This document shows positions 36,482 through 45,079 of a stretch of DNA of 64,000 nt, piece after piece (the first letter of the stretch is position 1; every line of letters begins with the position of its first letter). This stretch comes from Patagioenas fasciata (Eukaryota; Chordata; Aves; Columbiformes; Columbidae): NCBI RefSeq assembly GCF_037038585.1, contig NW_027288749.1:20001-84000 (forward strand). Direction: 5' to 3'. A model generated the notes under the pieces. It had not been told where the DNA came from. It saw only the letters and a list, made by a program, of their open reading frames with translations, and did no database searches. The position numbers were made by a program, and so were the translations under genes.

Positions 36482-36797
36482 CTTGCGAGGGCGCAAACTC
36501 ACGGACTCCACGCAACTCAACACGAATTCAAGCGAAGCCATTTATTACAGAGACAAGCCTCCTTATATACGCAGTTATTTCCCGATAAGCGTCCACGTTC
36601 CAAACACGTGTCGGCTGATCGGATATCGTCCACGTTCGGGTCTTGTTATTATAGAATTACCTCACTCTCATAACAGATATTGTTTTTCAGCCTTCGCGCC
36701 AGCCTTGGAGTTGCTTTGTCTAGTTCAGAAATAAATCTCTATCTAACAGAAACCCATCTGCACAACAACCTTAAGAAAATCCCTTAAATCTCCCACA
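36480..36797 (-). mobile_element. 5' LTR of truncated retrovirus (about 318 bp)
   Basis: On the minus strand it runs from TGTGGGAGA (36,797) to about AAGCA next to the primer site, giving TG...CA ends. It contains a TATATAAGG box and an AATAAA signal in the expected order. The inner boundary is uncertain by about 4 bp. No second LTR is present, so LTR-LTR divergence cannot date the insertion. Confidence 0.7.
36541..36572 (-). promoter_or_regulatory. LTR core: TATA box and poly(A) signal
   Basis: On the minus strand GTATATAAGG (36,572-36,561) is followed about 20 bp downstream by AATAAA (36,546-36,541). The poly(A) signal lies just after the TATA box, before the presumed start of R, as in avian leukosis virus LTRs. 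Confidence 0.65.
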
Positions 36798-36814
36798 GGT
36801 GGTGTCTTTTCTAG

Positions 36815-37090
36815 TTAGGGTCCAGGTGATTTTATAAGGGTGGTGGGCGGGGCCTGGGATGATCGACCCCTCCCCTCGGCAGCTTTGGAGCCGTTTAATC
36901 TACATGGGCAGATGTCTTTGGAGAAGTGGAGGTGTCTGTTCGAGGTACGAGCTTCAGGAGCTGCAAAGGTTCAGTAGCAGCTGTAGTAGAAAGGTTGTTT
37001 GTCATTATGTTTCATTCATTGATTTGGTTCCAGGTGCTTTGCATTTTCCCAAAATTCCTGACTTCAATGGAGATGGAGTGCTGGCAGTTG
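36815..37090. repeat. Low-copy repeat A, copy 1
   Basis: Shares long stretches with 37,195-37,585: CAGGTGATTTTATAAGG near the left edge, then GCAGATGTCTTTGG, AGCTGTAGTAGAAA, CATTATGTTTCATT, and CCAGGTGCTTTGCATTTTCC. The second half lies about 495 bp from its partner and the first half about 380 bp, so the copies differ by an insertion. Origin unknown; no coding potential beyond short chance frames. Confidence 0.7.
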
Positions 37091-37194
37091 TATTTCACTT
37101 TCTATCTGCTCCCTAGAAAAACTAAGTTGAAATCCATACTCGGTCTCATTGTAGCTGCAATAGCAGCAATAAAGTGCAGGTGCTGTCATTTTCA

Positions 37195-37585
37195 GGGAGA
37201 TTCCAGGTAATTTGATAAGGGTGGTGAGGGGGTCTGGGGTGAATGACCCTGCCCCTTTCCCAGGGGTTTGTGGGAAGGGGTGGGTGGAGCCCTGGGTATT
37301 TGAGCCCCGGTCCCCGGGCAGGGAGCTCATTCTGCTCCAGAGCCTCTTCGGTGGTGGTTCTCTGCTGCTCCTTCAGCAGCTTTTGAGATGTTTAATCCTA
37401 ATAGGCAGATGTCTTTGGACAAGCAGAGGTGTCTGTTTGACGTAAGAGCTTCAGGCACAGGGAAGGTTTAACAACAGCTGTAGTAGAAAAGTTGTTTTAT
37501 CATTATGTTTCATTTGTTGATTCATTTCCAGGTGCTTTGCATTTTCCCAAGATTCCTGACTACAATGGAGAGGGAGTGTTGTTTT
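37195..37585. repeat. Low-copy repeat A, copy 2
   Basis: Diverged second copy of the repeat at 36,815-37,090, sharing its motifs in the same order. It is longer because of extra GC-rich sequence (about 37,250-37,380). DNA between the copies (37,091-37,194) and after this one (37,586-37,747) holds nothing I can assign. Confidence 0.68.
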
Positions 37586-37747
37586 TTGGTTTGTATTGCT
37601 GTATTAATAGTTATTAATGTCATCTCTTCTCCTGGAAGAGCATCTTGTCTCCAGAACCTTTGCAGCGTGCAGCGGCCCCCGGTGGATCATTCAAATGTAC
37701 CTCCCAGAACTCAGCCAATGTGAGCAACGAACCGTAGGCTACTATGG

Positions 37748-38610
37748 ATAAATATTATTTGGGGTCTCGATAGCGTGCGTGTTCTCGCTTTCCTTACTGT
37801 AGGCGACGACGGAGAAAGCGACAACTGCGGGAACATCCCCGTTAGCACAGGTGGCATTTTCCTCTGTCGAAGGTGGATTCGGTCCCTCGGCCCTCTGAAA
37901 GGTAAGTGGAGGCACGAGGGCTGGGAAGGGGCTGGGAATCGCAGGGTGGGTTTAAAGTTCTCAGACAGAAAAGCGCAGTCTAGGAGCGGTCCCCTTCGGG
38001 CAGATAAGGGGTCAGGGAACGTTACGGTGTGATGCCAGCATCTGCCGGGCAGGGCAGCTCCCGCCCGCGCCTGTTGTCGTGTAGTTCGGGAAGCCCGCCT
38101 CGTGCCTGTCAGACGATCCCGGGGTCTCGCTGTGCTCCGGGGGCCCAACGGGCCTCTCAGGTGCTATCCTGGGATCCGAAATGTCGGTGTTAATTGGCGT
38201 AGAGCCAATCGGGTGCTGGATTCTTGTATCATCAGCCAAAAGCGTGGACGGTGCTTGCATTTTGGACGTTTCTGGTCAGCTGTGACTTACGGTGTCAATC
38301 TGGGCTGCATCAGCAGCTCTGCGCTCTACTCCTCCAGTCTAAGGGACTGGCACTTCAAGATGCTGGGAAGAAGTTCTTAGGTCGTGCTGCCATCTCTTCT
38401 GCGTGTGTGTGTGGCAGTGCCGCTGTCTCGTAAGGGTGTGATGTTCGGTTCCTTTTTCTTTTTCCTGGGGCTGCAGAAGAGGCTCCTTGCCTCATCACTG
38501 CCTCCCTGCAGGGCATTTGGATTGATGCCGTCTCTGGTTTTGGGTCACTGTCGTTGCAGAGCGTTTTTGGTGCTGTTGCGGTTGTGTTGTCCATAGCGTT
38601 CTGTGGCGCG
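37748..38610 (+). repeat. NFI-palindrome repeat family, copy 1
   Basis: One of three copies (others near 39,711 and 45,080). Common order: a pyrimidine-rich tract ending in TAG; an exon-like segment (37,812-37,909) ending AAAG before GTAAGTGG; a GGCTGGGAAGGGGCTGGGAA stretch; GATGCCAGC...GGGCAGGGCAGCTCC; a TTGGC-N5-GCCAA palindrome; GGGCTGCATCAGCAGCTCTG; and a GT-rich stretch with about one 35-bp-type unit. It ends at about 38,610, where similarity to copy 2 is lost. It resembles part of a duplicated transcription unit or an unclassified dispersed repeat; I recognise no protein. DNA from 38,611 to 38,890 shows nothing I can assign. Confidence 0.78.
38194..38208 (+). promoter_or_regulatory. Perfect NFI (CTF/NF1) palindrome
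   Basis: TTGGCGTAGAGCCAA fits the full nuclear factor I consensus TTGGC-N5-GCCAA. The same palindrome, with a different 5-base spacer, occurs at the same place in the other two copies of this repeat. Confidence 0.6.
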
Positions 38611-38889
38611 TTTGTCTGCGCACGTGCACGTTCGGCTCGGAGCTGCTCTGCCCGGTGGTGTGGAGTCAGGGGCGGGTAGAGCAAACTCTAGGAGTCCAGG
38701 GTTAATCTGTTGACAGATTCAATTGTGTAGGCAAAGGTTGGGCGATCATCTGGGATGCAGTAGCTGTGGGCAGGGGAGCTGGCAGTCCGTTCTGCAGTGT
38801 TTTAGGGACTCAATTAGAGTGTCGGGTGGGATTCCTGAATAGAAAGCAAACCTGTGGAATGGTCAAGCTGTTGATGAGCGTCTGGGTGA

Positions 38890-39680
38890 CTTGTTGAATA
38901 CCTTATTTTCAGAGGTAGAGGGATGACTTGGTACGAAAGAGCAACAGAAGAGGCGAGCAGCGCGCCATAAGCAGGTGGGTCGGTGTGTGATGCCAGCGGG
39001 AAGATGTGTCGTGTGGCTCTATGTAAGTTTGGTCATTTGTCTCTTTCATAGAAGCAAAGAGGAAACCTGGGTATTAGCACCGCATCTCCTCGGGCAAGGT
39101 GAACAATGAGCGTCGGGCCGAAGCAGCAGCTCGTTTCAGGTCCCGTGTTGCCAGTGCAGGTATGAGCGTCATTGGGTTGTGTTTTACAGGCGGCAGCTGA
39201 ACCTCTGTGGTCAAGGGCGTTGCAGTCAAAAGCAAGGGTGGGCAGGCAGGTGGGAGAGCGGCCAAGGTAAAGGAGGGGGAGACGGGCCCGTCTACGGGCG
39301 GGCTGTTTTTGAGCAGCGTCCGAGCAGGTGCTTTTGTTTTCGCAGGTGCCATGGACCAGCTCGGAGGGGCGAAGCCGCACGCCGGTCAGCAGCCGAGAAG
39401 GTGAGGCGGCGGTGGGTGTCGAGGAGCCCGGTGTCGCTCGGTGACTCGGTTCAGCGTTTCCTTCTTGTTTTGCAGGCTCCTTTTGGGCCCTTTGGACTTG
39501 GAGGAACGTTTCTGGTGAGCCGGGGTATGGGCGAGGAGGAGCGTGGGGCTGGGGACTCGCTCCAAGCCCTACAGTTCTCTTGTTTCTCGCTGTCTTAGGT
39601 GTTACGAGTGATGAGGGTTTGTGACCGCACCCGTGACACGACACGCCGAACGGAACGCCGAGGAACTTAGGAGGAGGTGG
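38890..39680 (+). other. Ladder of exon-like segments (possible decayed or lncRNA gene)
   Basis: Polypyrimidine-AG acceptor-like sites end at about 38,912, 39,051, 39,189, 39,345, 39,475, 39,598 and 39,764, spaced about 120-170 bp. Each is followed by a short segment bounded by a GT donor: 38,913-38,974, 39,052-39,098, 39,190-39,237, 39,346-39,400, 39,476-39,514 and 39,599-39,675. With slight choice of donor, segments two to five keep one frame open for about 60 codons and then stop just inside the sixth. One segment has an ATG at 39,351 (reads MDQLGGAKPHAGQQPRR). I recognise no family. It may be a compact avian-type gene remnant, a noncoding transcript, or chance. Confidence 0.35.
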
Positions 39681-40158
39681 GTGTTGCGGGAGGAGTCGGC
39701 GTTTACCCCGCTATACTGTATGCTGGCACGGCTTAGTGAGCGTGTCTTTTCCTGTGTTACCGTAGATGTTGAAGAGGACCCCGGCAATGCAGGAACATCT
39801 CCGTTAGTGCACGTGGCGTTTTCTCTGTCGAAGGTGGATTTGGTCCCTCGGCCTTCTGAAAGATAAGTGGAGGCACGGGGGCTGGGAAGGGGCCGGGAAT
39901 CGCAGGGATGGGGGTAAAGTTCTGATAAGGGAAAGGGCTGTCCAGGACAAGTCCCCTTTGGGTGGGTAAAGGGCCCAGGGAACTTTACAGTGCGATGCCA
40001 GCATGTGCCGGGCAGGGCAGCTCCAGCCTGCGTCTGCGTTGTCGTGTAGCTCGGGAAGCCTGCCTTGCATCTGTCAGATGATCCCGGGGTCTCGCTGTCC
40101 TCCGGGGGCCCAACGGGCCTCTCAGGTGCCATCCCGGGATCCAGAATGCCGGTGTTAA

Positions 40159-40173
40159 TTGGCGTAATGCCAA
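40159..40173 (+). promoter_or_regulatory. Perfect NFI (CTF/NF1) palindrome
   Basis: TTGGCGTAATGCCAA, full-consensus NFI site. The half-sites match those of copies 1 and 3 while the 5-base spacer differs. Confidence 0.6.
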
Positions 40174-40348
40174 TCGGGTGCTGGATTATTGTATCATCAG
40201 CCAAAAGCGTGGACGGTTCTTGCATTTTGGATGTTCCTGGTCAGTTGTGATTTATGGTGTCATTCTGGGCTGCATCAGCAGCTCTGCTCTCTACCCCTCC
40301 ACTCCTAGGGACTGACACTTCAAGATGCTGGGAAGAAGTTCTTAGGTT

Positions 40349-40676
40349 GTGCCGCCGTCTGCTCTGTGGGTGTGTGCGCGCCAGTGCCGCCGTCTGCTCT
40401 GTGGGTGTGTGCGCGCCAGTGCCGCCGTCTGCTCTGTGGGTGTGTGCGCGCCAGTGCCGCCGTCTGCTCTGTGGGTGTGTGCGCGCCAGTGCCGCCGTCT
40501 GCTCTGTGGGTGTGTGCGCGCCAGTGCCGCCGTCTGCTCTGTGGGTGTGTGCGCGCCAGTGCCGCCGTCTGCTCTGTGGGTGTGTGCGCGCCAGTGCCGC
40601 CGTCTGCTCTGTGGGTGTGTGCGCGCCAGTGCCGCCGTCTGCTCTGTGGGTGTGTGCGCGCCAGTGCCGCCATCTC
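40349..40676 (+). repeat. 35-bp minisatellite, 9 complete units plus a partial
   Basis: Perfect or near-perfect 35-bp units starting GTGCCGCCGTCTGCTC and ending in GTGTGCGCGCCA, with unit starts at 40,349, 40,384, 40,419 and so on to 40,629; a partial tenth unit begins at 40,664. Because 35 is not a multiple of 3 and the unit lacks stops, several frames on both strands stay open through it and give artificial 100-240-codon frames. Copy 1 of the host repeat has about one such unit and copy 3 about two diverged ones. Confidence 0.95.
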
Positions 40677-40823
40677 ATAAGGGGCCGTGACGTTGGGGTC
40701 CTTTTTCCTGGGGTTGCAGAAGAGGCTCCTTGCCTCATCACTGCCTCCCTGCAGGGTGTTTCGATTGATGCCATCTCTGGTTTTGGCGTTGCTGTCGTTG
40801 CGGAGCGTTTTCGGTGCCGATCA

Positions 40824-42380
40824 CTTCTGAAGCAGCTCGAACTCCTTCATATGCTGCTAGTATTTCCTTTTCAGTTGGAGTATAGTTGGCCTCAGATCCT
40901 TTGTATCCTCGACTCCAAAAACCTAAGGGTTGACCTCGGGTTTCTCCTGGTGCTTTCTGCCAGAGGCTCCAGGTAAGTCCATTATCTCTGGCTGCGGTGT
41001 AGAGCACATTTTTAACATCTAGTCCAGTTTGGACTGGTCCAAGGGCCACCGCATGAGTTATCTCACGCTTAATTTGTTCAAAGGTTTGTCGTTGTTCAGG
41101 GCCCCACTCAAATTGGTTCTTTTTACGAGTCACTCGATAGAGAGGCTCACAATGTGGCTGTAGTCAGGAATATGCATTCTCCAAAAACCTACAATGCCCA
41201 AGAAAGTCTGTGTCTCCTTTTTATTAGTAGGTGGAGACATTGCTGCAATTTTGTTGATCACATCCATTGGGATCTGACGACGGCCATCTTGCCATTTTAT
41301 TCCTAAAAACTGGATCTCTCGTGCAGGTCCCTTGACCTTGCTTCGTTTTATGGCAAAACCAGCATCCAAAAGAATAGGAATTATTCTCTCACCTTTCTCG
41401 AAGACTTATTTCGCTGCGTCGCCCCATACGATGATGTCATCAATATATTGCAAGTGTTCTGGAGCTTCACCTTGCTCCAGCGTGGTCTGGATCAGTCCAT
41501 GGCAGATGGTAGGACTGTGTTTCCACCCCTGGGGCAAGCGATTCCATGTATACTGGATGCCCCTCCAGGTGAAAGCAAACTGCGGCCTGCACTCTGCTGC
41601 TACAGGAATAGAGAAAAATGCATTAGCAATGTCAATTGTAGCATACCACTTGGCTGCCTTTGACTCCAGTTCAAATTGCAGTTCTAGCATGTCAGGCACA
41701 GCAGCACTCAGTGGTGGTGTAACTTAATTCAGGCAACGATAGTCTACAGTTAGTCTCCACTCGTCATTAGACTTACGCACTGGCCAGATTGGGCTGTTAA
41801 AAGGTGAGCGAGTCTTACTGATCACACCCTGGCTTTCCAATTGACGAATCAGCTTCTGGATAGGAATCCAAGAGTCTCGATTGGTGTGATATTGCCAGCG
41901 ATGCACCGTCGTGGTAGCAATTGGTACCTGCTGATCGTCAACCATCAGCAGTCCTACAACAGAAGGGTCATCTGAAAGACCAGGCAAATCAGACAGCTGT
42001 TCAATTTTCTCAGTGTCCACAGCTGCTATACCAAATGCCCACCTATACCCTTTTGGGTCCTTAAAATACCCTCTCCTGAGGTAGTCTATACCAAGGATGC
42101 ACGGAGCATCTGGACCAGTCACAATGGGATGCTTTTGCCAGTTTTTTCCAGTTAGGCTCATTTCAGCCTCTGCAACAGTCAGTTCCTGGGATCCCCCAGT
42201 CACTCCAACAATATTGATGGATTGCGTTCCTTTATAATTAGAAGGAATTATTGTGCACTGAGCACCAGTGTCCACTAAAGCTTTGTACTCCTGGGGTTGT
42301 GTTGTACCAGGCCATAGTATTTCTACAGTCCAATAAACTCTGTTATCCCTTTCCTCCACCTGGTTGGAGGCAGGGCACCT
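40824..42380 (-). pseudogene. pol: Retroviral protease and reverse transcriptase (broken pol)
   Basis: The frame following the amber codon at 42,381 begins with an aspartic protease: ALVDTGAQCTIIP (active-site DTGA) and ILGIDYLRRG. Reverse transcriptase follows with SPFNSPIWPVRK, TIDIANAFFSIP (first catalytic Asp), LPQGWKHSPTICHGLIQ and YIDDIIVWGD (YxDD catalytic pair), then the thumb and connection region (FLGIVGFWRMHIPDYSHIV, FEWGPEQRQTFEQIK, TPTEKEILAAYEGVRAASE). Breaks: an in-frame TAA at 41,724-41,726, another at 41,406-41,408, and an apparent single-base frameshift near 41,146. The 3' part is lost at the junction with the flanking repeat; no RNase H or integrase is present. The catalytic aspartates survive, but the frame cannot give a full-length enzyme. 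Confidence 0.88.
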
Positions 42381-43700
42381 CTAATTCCTGTTTTGCACAG
42401 TCTCTGGGTGTGAATTAGAGGTTCCTTCAAGAGCATCAGAATCTCTTCTGCTCCTTTTGTAAACTGGAGCAGCCACTTTCCTAGGAGTTTTTCCTTTTAT
42501 CTCACGTACTCGTTCTTGAAGTTGAGGTAGGCCTTCCATGCCACTTATTGATGTTTTCTCCCTGCTCATGTAGGAAGAACCACAGTGAACCTCTTTTTGT
42601 GGGCTGTCTCTGCCCTCTCTCTCGAGATTGGAAACGCCTTCTCTTAACAGCTGAAACATAGGTTTGTGCAGGTCGTGAACGGTACGAGTCTTCTCTGAGC
42701 TCTTTGATTTCTTGCAACAGCTTTTCAAACCGGTCATCAGATTTTTCACACAGTTTCTCCACAGCGGATATACAAGCCTGTAGAGAACCAGCAAGGCTGT
42801 CCTCAAAGTACCGGAGCTGCTCAATCACTTCATTAATTTCTTGTATACCTCTAGCTGACCAGACCATTCCTGCCAATGACTTAGCATATGCAGGTGGTGC
42901 ACTTTGTACAAATCTGCACCACATAGATTTTGTACAATTGATTCTATCTGGGTCTGTCCCCTCTTGGCTGTTTGGTCCTAGATAGATGATCTCTCGCACA
43001 GCTAATTCTCTCAGGAATTGGATACCTCTCTCCATAGTATTCCATTTCCCTAACTTGGATATACAATCTTCCTTGTAGGGAAATCTGACTTTCATAGCTG
43101 CCAGGAGTCGGGTCCAGAGAGTAGAGGCATTAGACTCTCTTGAAATTGCCCTATCAATGGTGGAATCTTTTGACAGAGATCCCAGTTGCCTGGCTTCACC
43201 ACCTTCCAATTCAATTGTTTCTGCCTCATTGTCCCAGCATCGCAGCAGCCAGGTTAAAATATTCTCGCCTTCACGACGACTGAAGTCTTTTCGCAGATCT
43301 CTCAGCTCACCTGGAGAAAAGGACCGAGTGGTGGTCACTTCATCTCCACCCTGTCCTGATGATGATGCCTCTTGGGTTGATGTTGGCCCTGTGCCATCAC
43401 CTGCTGCACAGGTAGTCTTTCTAGTGACTTTCTTACAACCAGCAACTGATGCTGATATGGGTTGACCATCATTTGATTCATTTTCAGAGTCTGAATGACT
43501 GTCACAGTGATTGCTGTGGTTACAGCAGCAACAGTGCCCAGTGTGTGAAGGCGGGGGGGCTGCCTTGTTAGCCTTTGAGGCTGGAGAAGTAACGTTATCT
43601 GCAGCGACCTTGGCAGAGGAGCTCTGCGGAGGAGCTGTAGCTTCAGCCTCTGAAGCTGCGGTTGGGGGGCAGTGGCTGCAGCAGCAGCTTTGGCTGTTTT
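42381..43700 (-). pseudogene. gag: ERV-L-like gag (broken)
   Basis: The main frame runs from at least about 43,690 to a stop at 42,502. The part after 43,338 is capsid-like: SPGELRDLRKDFSRREGE, a tryptophan-rich LTWLLRCWDNEAE helix, FLRELAVREIIY, MWCRFVQSAPPAYAKSLAG, then a coiled-coil-like charged stretch and a basic tail (KRRRFQSRERGQRQPTKRG). No CCHC zinc knuckle is visible. The final gag motifs lie in two frames (WHGRPTS in one, RVREIKGKTPRK in another), so there is a frameshift near 42,515-42,530. The second frame continues to a TAG at 42,381-42,383. Upstream of 43,338 lies an acidic, Cys/His-rich and Ala/Pro-rich segment of uncertain status. The nominal 43,338 start is GTG, so the true initiator is unknown. 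Confidence 0.75.
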
Positions 43701-43855
43701 GCCTTTTCTCGAGCGGCTAGGAGTGCTTTTTGCTAAAGCTTCTGAAGACGCACTGCAAATCTCAGGACTAAAAAGAGACGCAAACCTCCTATTGAACCTC
43801 ATTTCTCTTAACAGTAACACAAACTGACACACATTCAGCAAACCAGATAACACCA

Positions 43856-44227
43856 TCACAGTTCTACAAAGCTCCAAGGATATTCAAAGTTCTCTAAAAC
43901 ATTTGCAAACTGTCCTAGCGAAAACACAAAAGTATTGTTAGTCAGGCTTTCTAAAGATTTGCTTGACCAATTAGCAAATATAGAGCCATTCTGCTCTTTA
44001 ATCTCTCCTGGAGGTGTTTCAAGGTAAAGCAGAAGCGAGTAGAAATTCATTAGCGGCTGCAGTATAGTGAAATAAACCAGTGCCATACCACACAGTATCA
44101 TCATGACCGCTGTCCAGTTTCTTGTTGTTATATAATGAATACTTCGATTCAGAAAGAAACACCAACACAGATATGGGATCAGCGAGCACAATGTAGAAAA
44201 TAACTGATACAACTTTTGCCATAACAT
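43856..44227 (-). CDS. Leader open frame with hydrophobic segments, between primer site and gag
   Basis: An ATG at 44,227 opens 123 codons on the minus strand, starting about 165 bp after the primer site. There are two hydrophobic stretches: a Cys/Leu-rich one (residues about 8-30) and a longer one (about 40-70, including VMMILCGMALVYFTILQP). A polar tail follows, with possible N-glycosylation motifs NGS, NWS and NNT. The layout resembles a small membrane protein. It ends just upstream of the gag region. I recognise no family. It may be a genuine accessory frame of this retrovirus lineage or simply an open leader; untested conservation makes it tentative. Confidence 0.35.
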   Translation of the reverse strand: MLWQKLYQLFSTLCSLIPYLCWCFFLNRSIHYITTRNWTAVMMILCGMALVYFTILQPLMNFYSLLLYLETPPGEIKEQNGSIFANWSSKSLESLTNNTFVFSLGQFANVLENFEYPWSFVEL

Positions 44228-44391
44228 CTTTAAATTGATGTAATTCACTTTGCCTTAATACCACTAAATAATATCCAAAGCAAACCCACGCGCGAGTATC
44301 ACAACTCTGAGTTGGCACTGTGCCAAGAAAATTGAAAGGTACGTCAGAACAGTAGAAAAGCCAAAAATCTCCAAATTTACCCCTTTCTCTT

Positions 44392-44409
44392 GCCCCACGT
44401 TGGGTGCCA
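44392..44409 (-). other. Retroviral primer-binding site, tRNA-Lys(1,2) type
   Basis: The minus strand reads TGGCACCCAACGTGGGGC, 17 of 18 bases identical to the tRNA-Lys1,2 primer site used by foamy viruses and several other retroviruses. It lies 6 bp inside the LTR edge (44,416), as expected. Confidence 0.88.
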
Positions 44410-44415
44410 ATTATC

Positions 44416-45079
44416 TGTCAAGGGTTAATATTGCGGGGTGACAATCAAACCCTGGCAGATGTATTGTTAACCTCCTTTCCCCCCCACTTCCCCCTTTTGC
44501 CCCTCCCTCTCCCCCCTTCCCACTCAGGACAGGCGATCGGGAGGGAAAGAAGGACAGAGAGAAGAGAGTTGGAAAAGTTAAAGATGTTTTACTAATGCTA
44601 CTAATAAGAATAGGGAAAATAATACAAAATATACAAAACCAATCTTGTAAGTCTCAGCAACTGCAGAGCCAGCACCCAAAGTCCTGGATTAGACTCTGTA
44701 GCCAACCGGAGCTGGATTCAGTCTCTCACTAGGCCTCAGTTCGCAGGGACGACCAGCAAGGTCCTCTCCTAATGTCAGCCATGAGGAAAAAGGGAAAAAG
44801 GGAAAAAAGGGGCCGAGATCCTCGTGATCTCCCACTTTTATATGAAGTATTCACGTGAATGGAATGTTATACACGGTTGGTCAGTCTCTCAGTCATCAGT
44901 TTCTCGTTGCCCCTCTCGCGAGATGTCCGTCCGTGCTTATCAATAAGTTTGCATTCCCTTGCTAGGTTTAACCAAAACATGTGTCGGGTTCTCCAGGAAA
45001 ATGCAGCTAATATGAAGGCTTTAGCTGACAGGCAAAAAATCACTAAAAGAGAAACTTGTTTTTCAACAAAACCAGGACA
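44416..45079 (-). mobile_element. 5' LTR of ERV-L-like element (664 bp)
   Basis: On the minus strand it starts TGTCCTGGTTTTGTTG at 45,079 and ends CCCTTGACA at 44,416, with TGTC...GACA terminal inverted repeats. It contains a TATA box at 44,843-44,835 and a purine-rich run (about 44,782-44,812). The starting motif resembles ERV-L LTRs common in songbirds (from memory, unverified). Target-site duplication cannot be tested because the other end is deleted. Confidence 0.85.
44835..44843 (-). promoter_or_regulatory. LTR TATA box
   Basis: ATATAAAAG on the minus strand, about 236 bp from the upstream LTR edge, a usual U3 position. Confidence 0.6.

Larger units (their letters stand above)
35926..36797 (-). 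mobile_element. Truncated endogenous retrovirus (betaretrovirus-like), 5' end only
   Basis: Reading right to left: an LTR (about 36,480-36,797), a primer-binding site matching tRNA-Trp, an untranslated leader, and the start of a gag frame that ends at 35,929 where telomeric DNA begins. The rest of gag, pol, env and the 3' LTR are missing. The gag fragment resembles the matrix (p10-type) domain of ERV-K-like betaretroviruses by eye. The primer site and the placement of the poly(A) signal are alpharetrovirus-like. This is a dead fragment. Confidence 0.8.
39711..40817 (+). repeat. NFI-palindrome repeat family, copy 2
   Basis: Same order of landmarks as the copy at 37,748, but longer because the 35-bp minisatellite (40,349-40,676) is expanded. 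The exon-like segment (39,765-39,865) has an open frame and is followed by ATAAGTGG rather than GTAAGTGG. The right end is lost: at about 40,809-40,823 it joins retroviral pol sequence on the opposite strand. Confidence 0.78.
40809..45079 (-). mobile_element. Truncated ERV-L-like (class III) endogenous retrovirus, 5' half
   Basis: Minus-strand provirus read from right to left: LTR (45,079-44,416), tRNA-Lys primer site (44,409-44,392), a leader with an open frame, gag, protease and most of reverse transcriptase. It is cut off near 40,809-40,823 inside the region before RNase H. RNase H, integrase, any env and the 3' LTR are missing. A gag without visible zinc knuckles, the WHGRPTS and RVRE motifs in gag, a DTGA protease and the VPDMLELQ style of reverse transcriptase suggest ERV-L relatives. 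Two in-frame stops and two frameshifts disable the polyprotein, besides the amber codon at the gag-protease boundary. Confidence 0.85.

Noticed and set aside
36176..36673. 165-codon + strand frame
   Set aside because: It is antisense to the retroviral LTR, leader and gag, whose minus-strand signals (TATA, AATAAA, primer site, matrix motifs) explain the region better.
40241..40976. Frames of 100-240 codons on both strands over the 35-bp repeat
   Set aside because: A stop-free unit with a length not divisible by three leaves several frames open automatically; the encoded strings are the same 35-residue cycle on each strand.
43335..43877. 180-codon frame overlapping the gag N-terminus
   Set aside because: It begins at TTG and lies in a different frame from the capsid-like gag, which is itself open upstream to about 43,690; its Leu/Gln/Pro-rich content looks like an out-of-frame reading.
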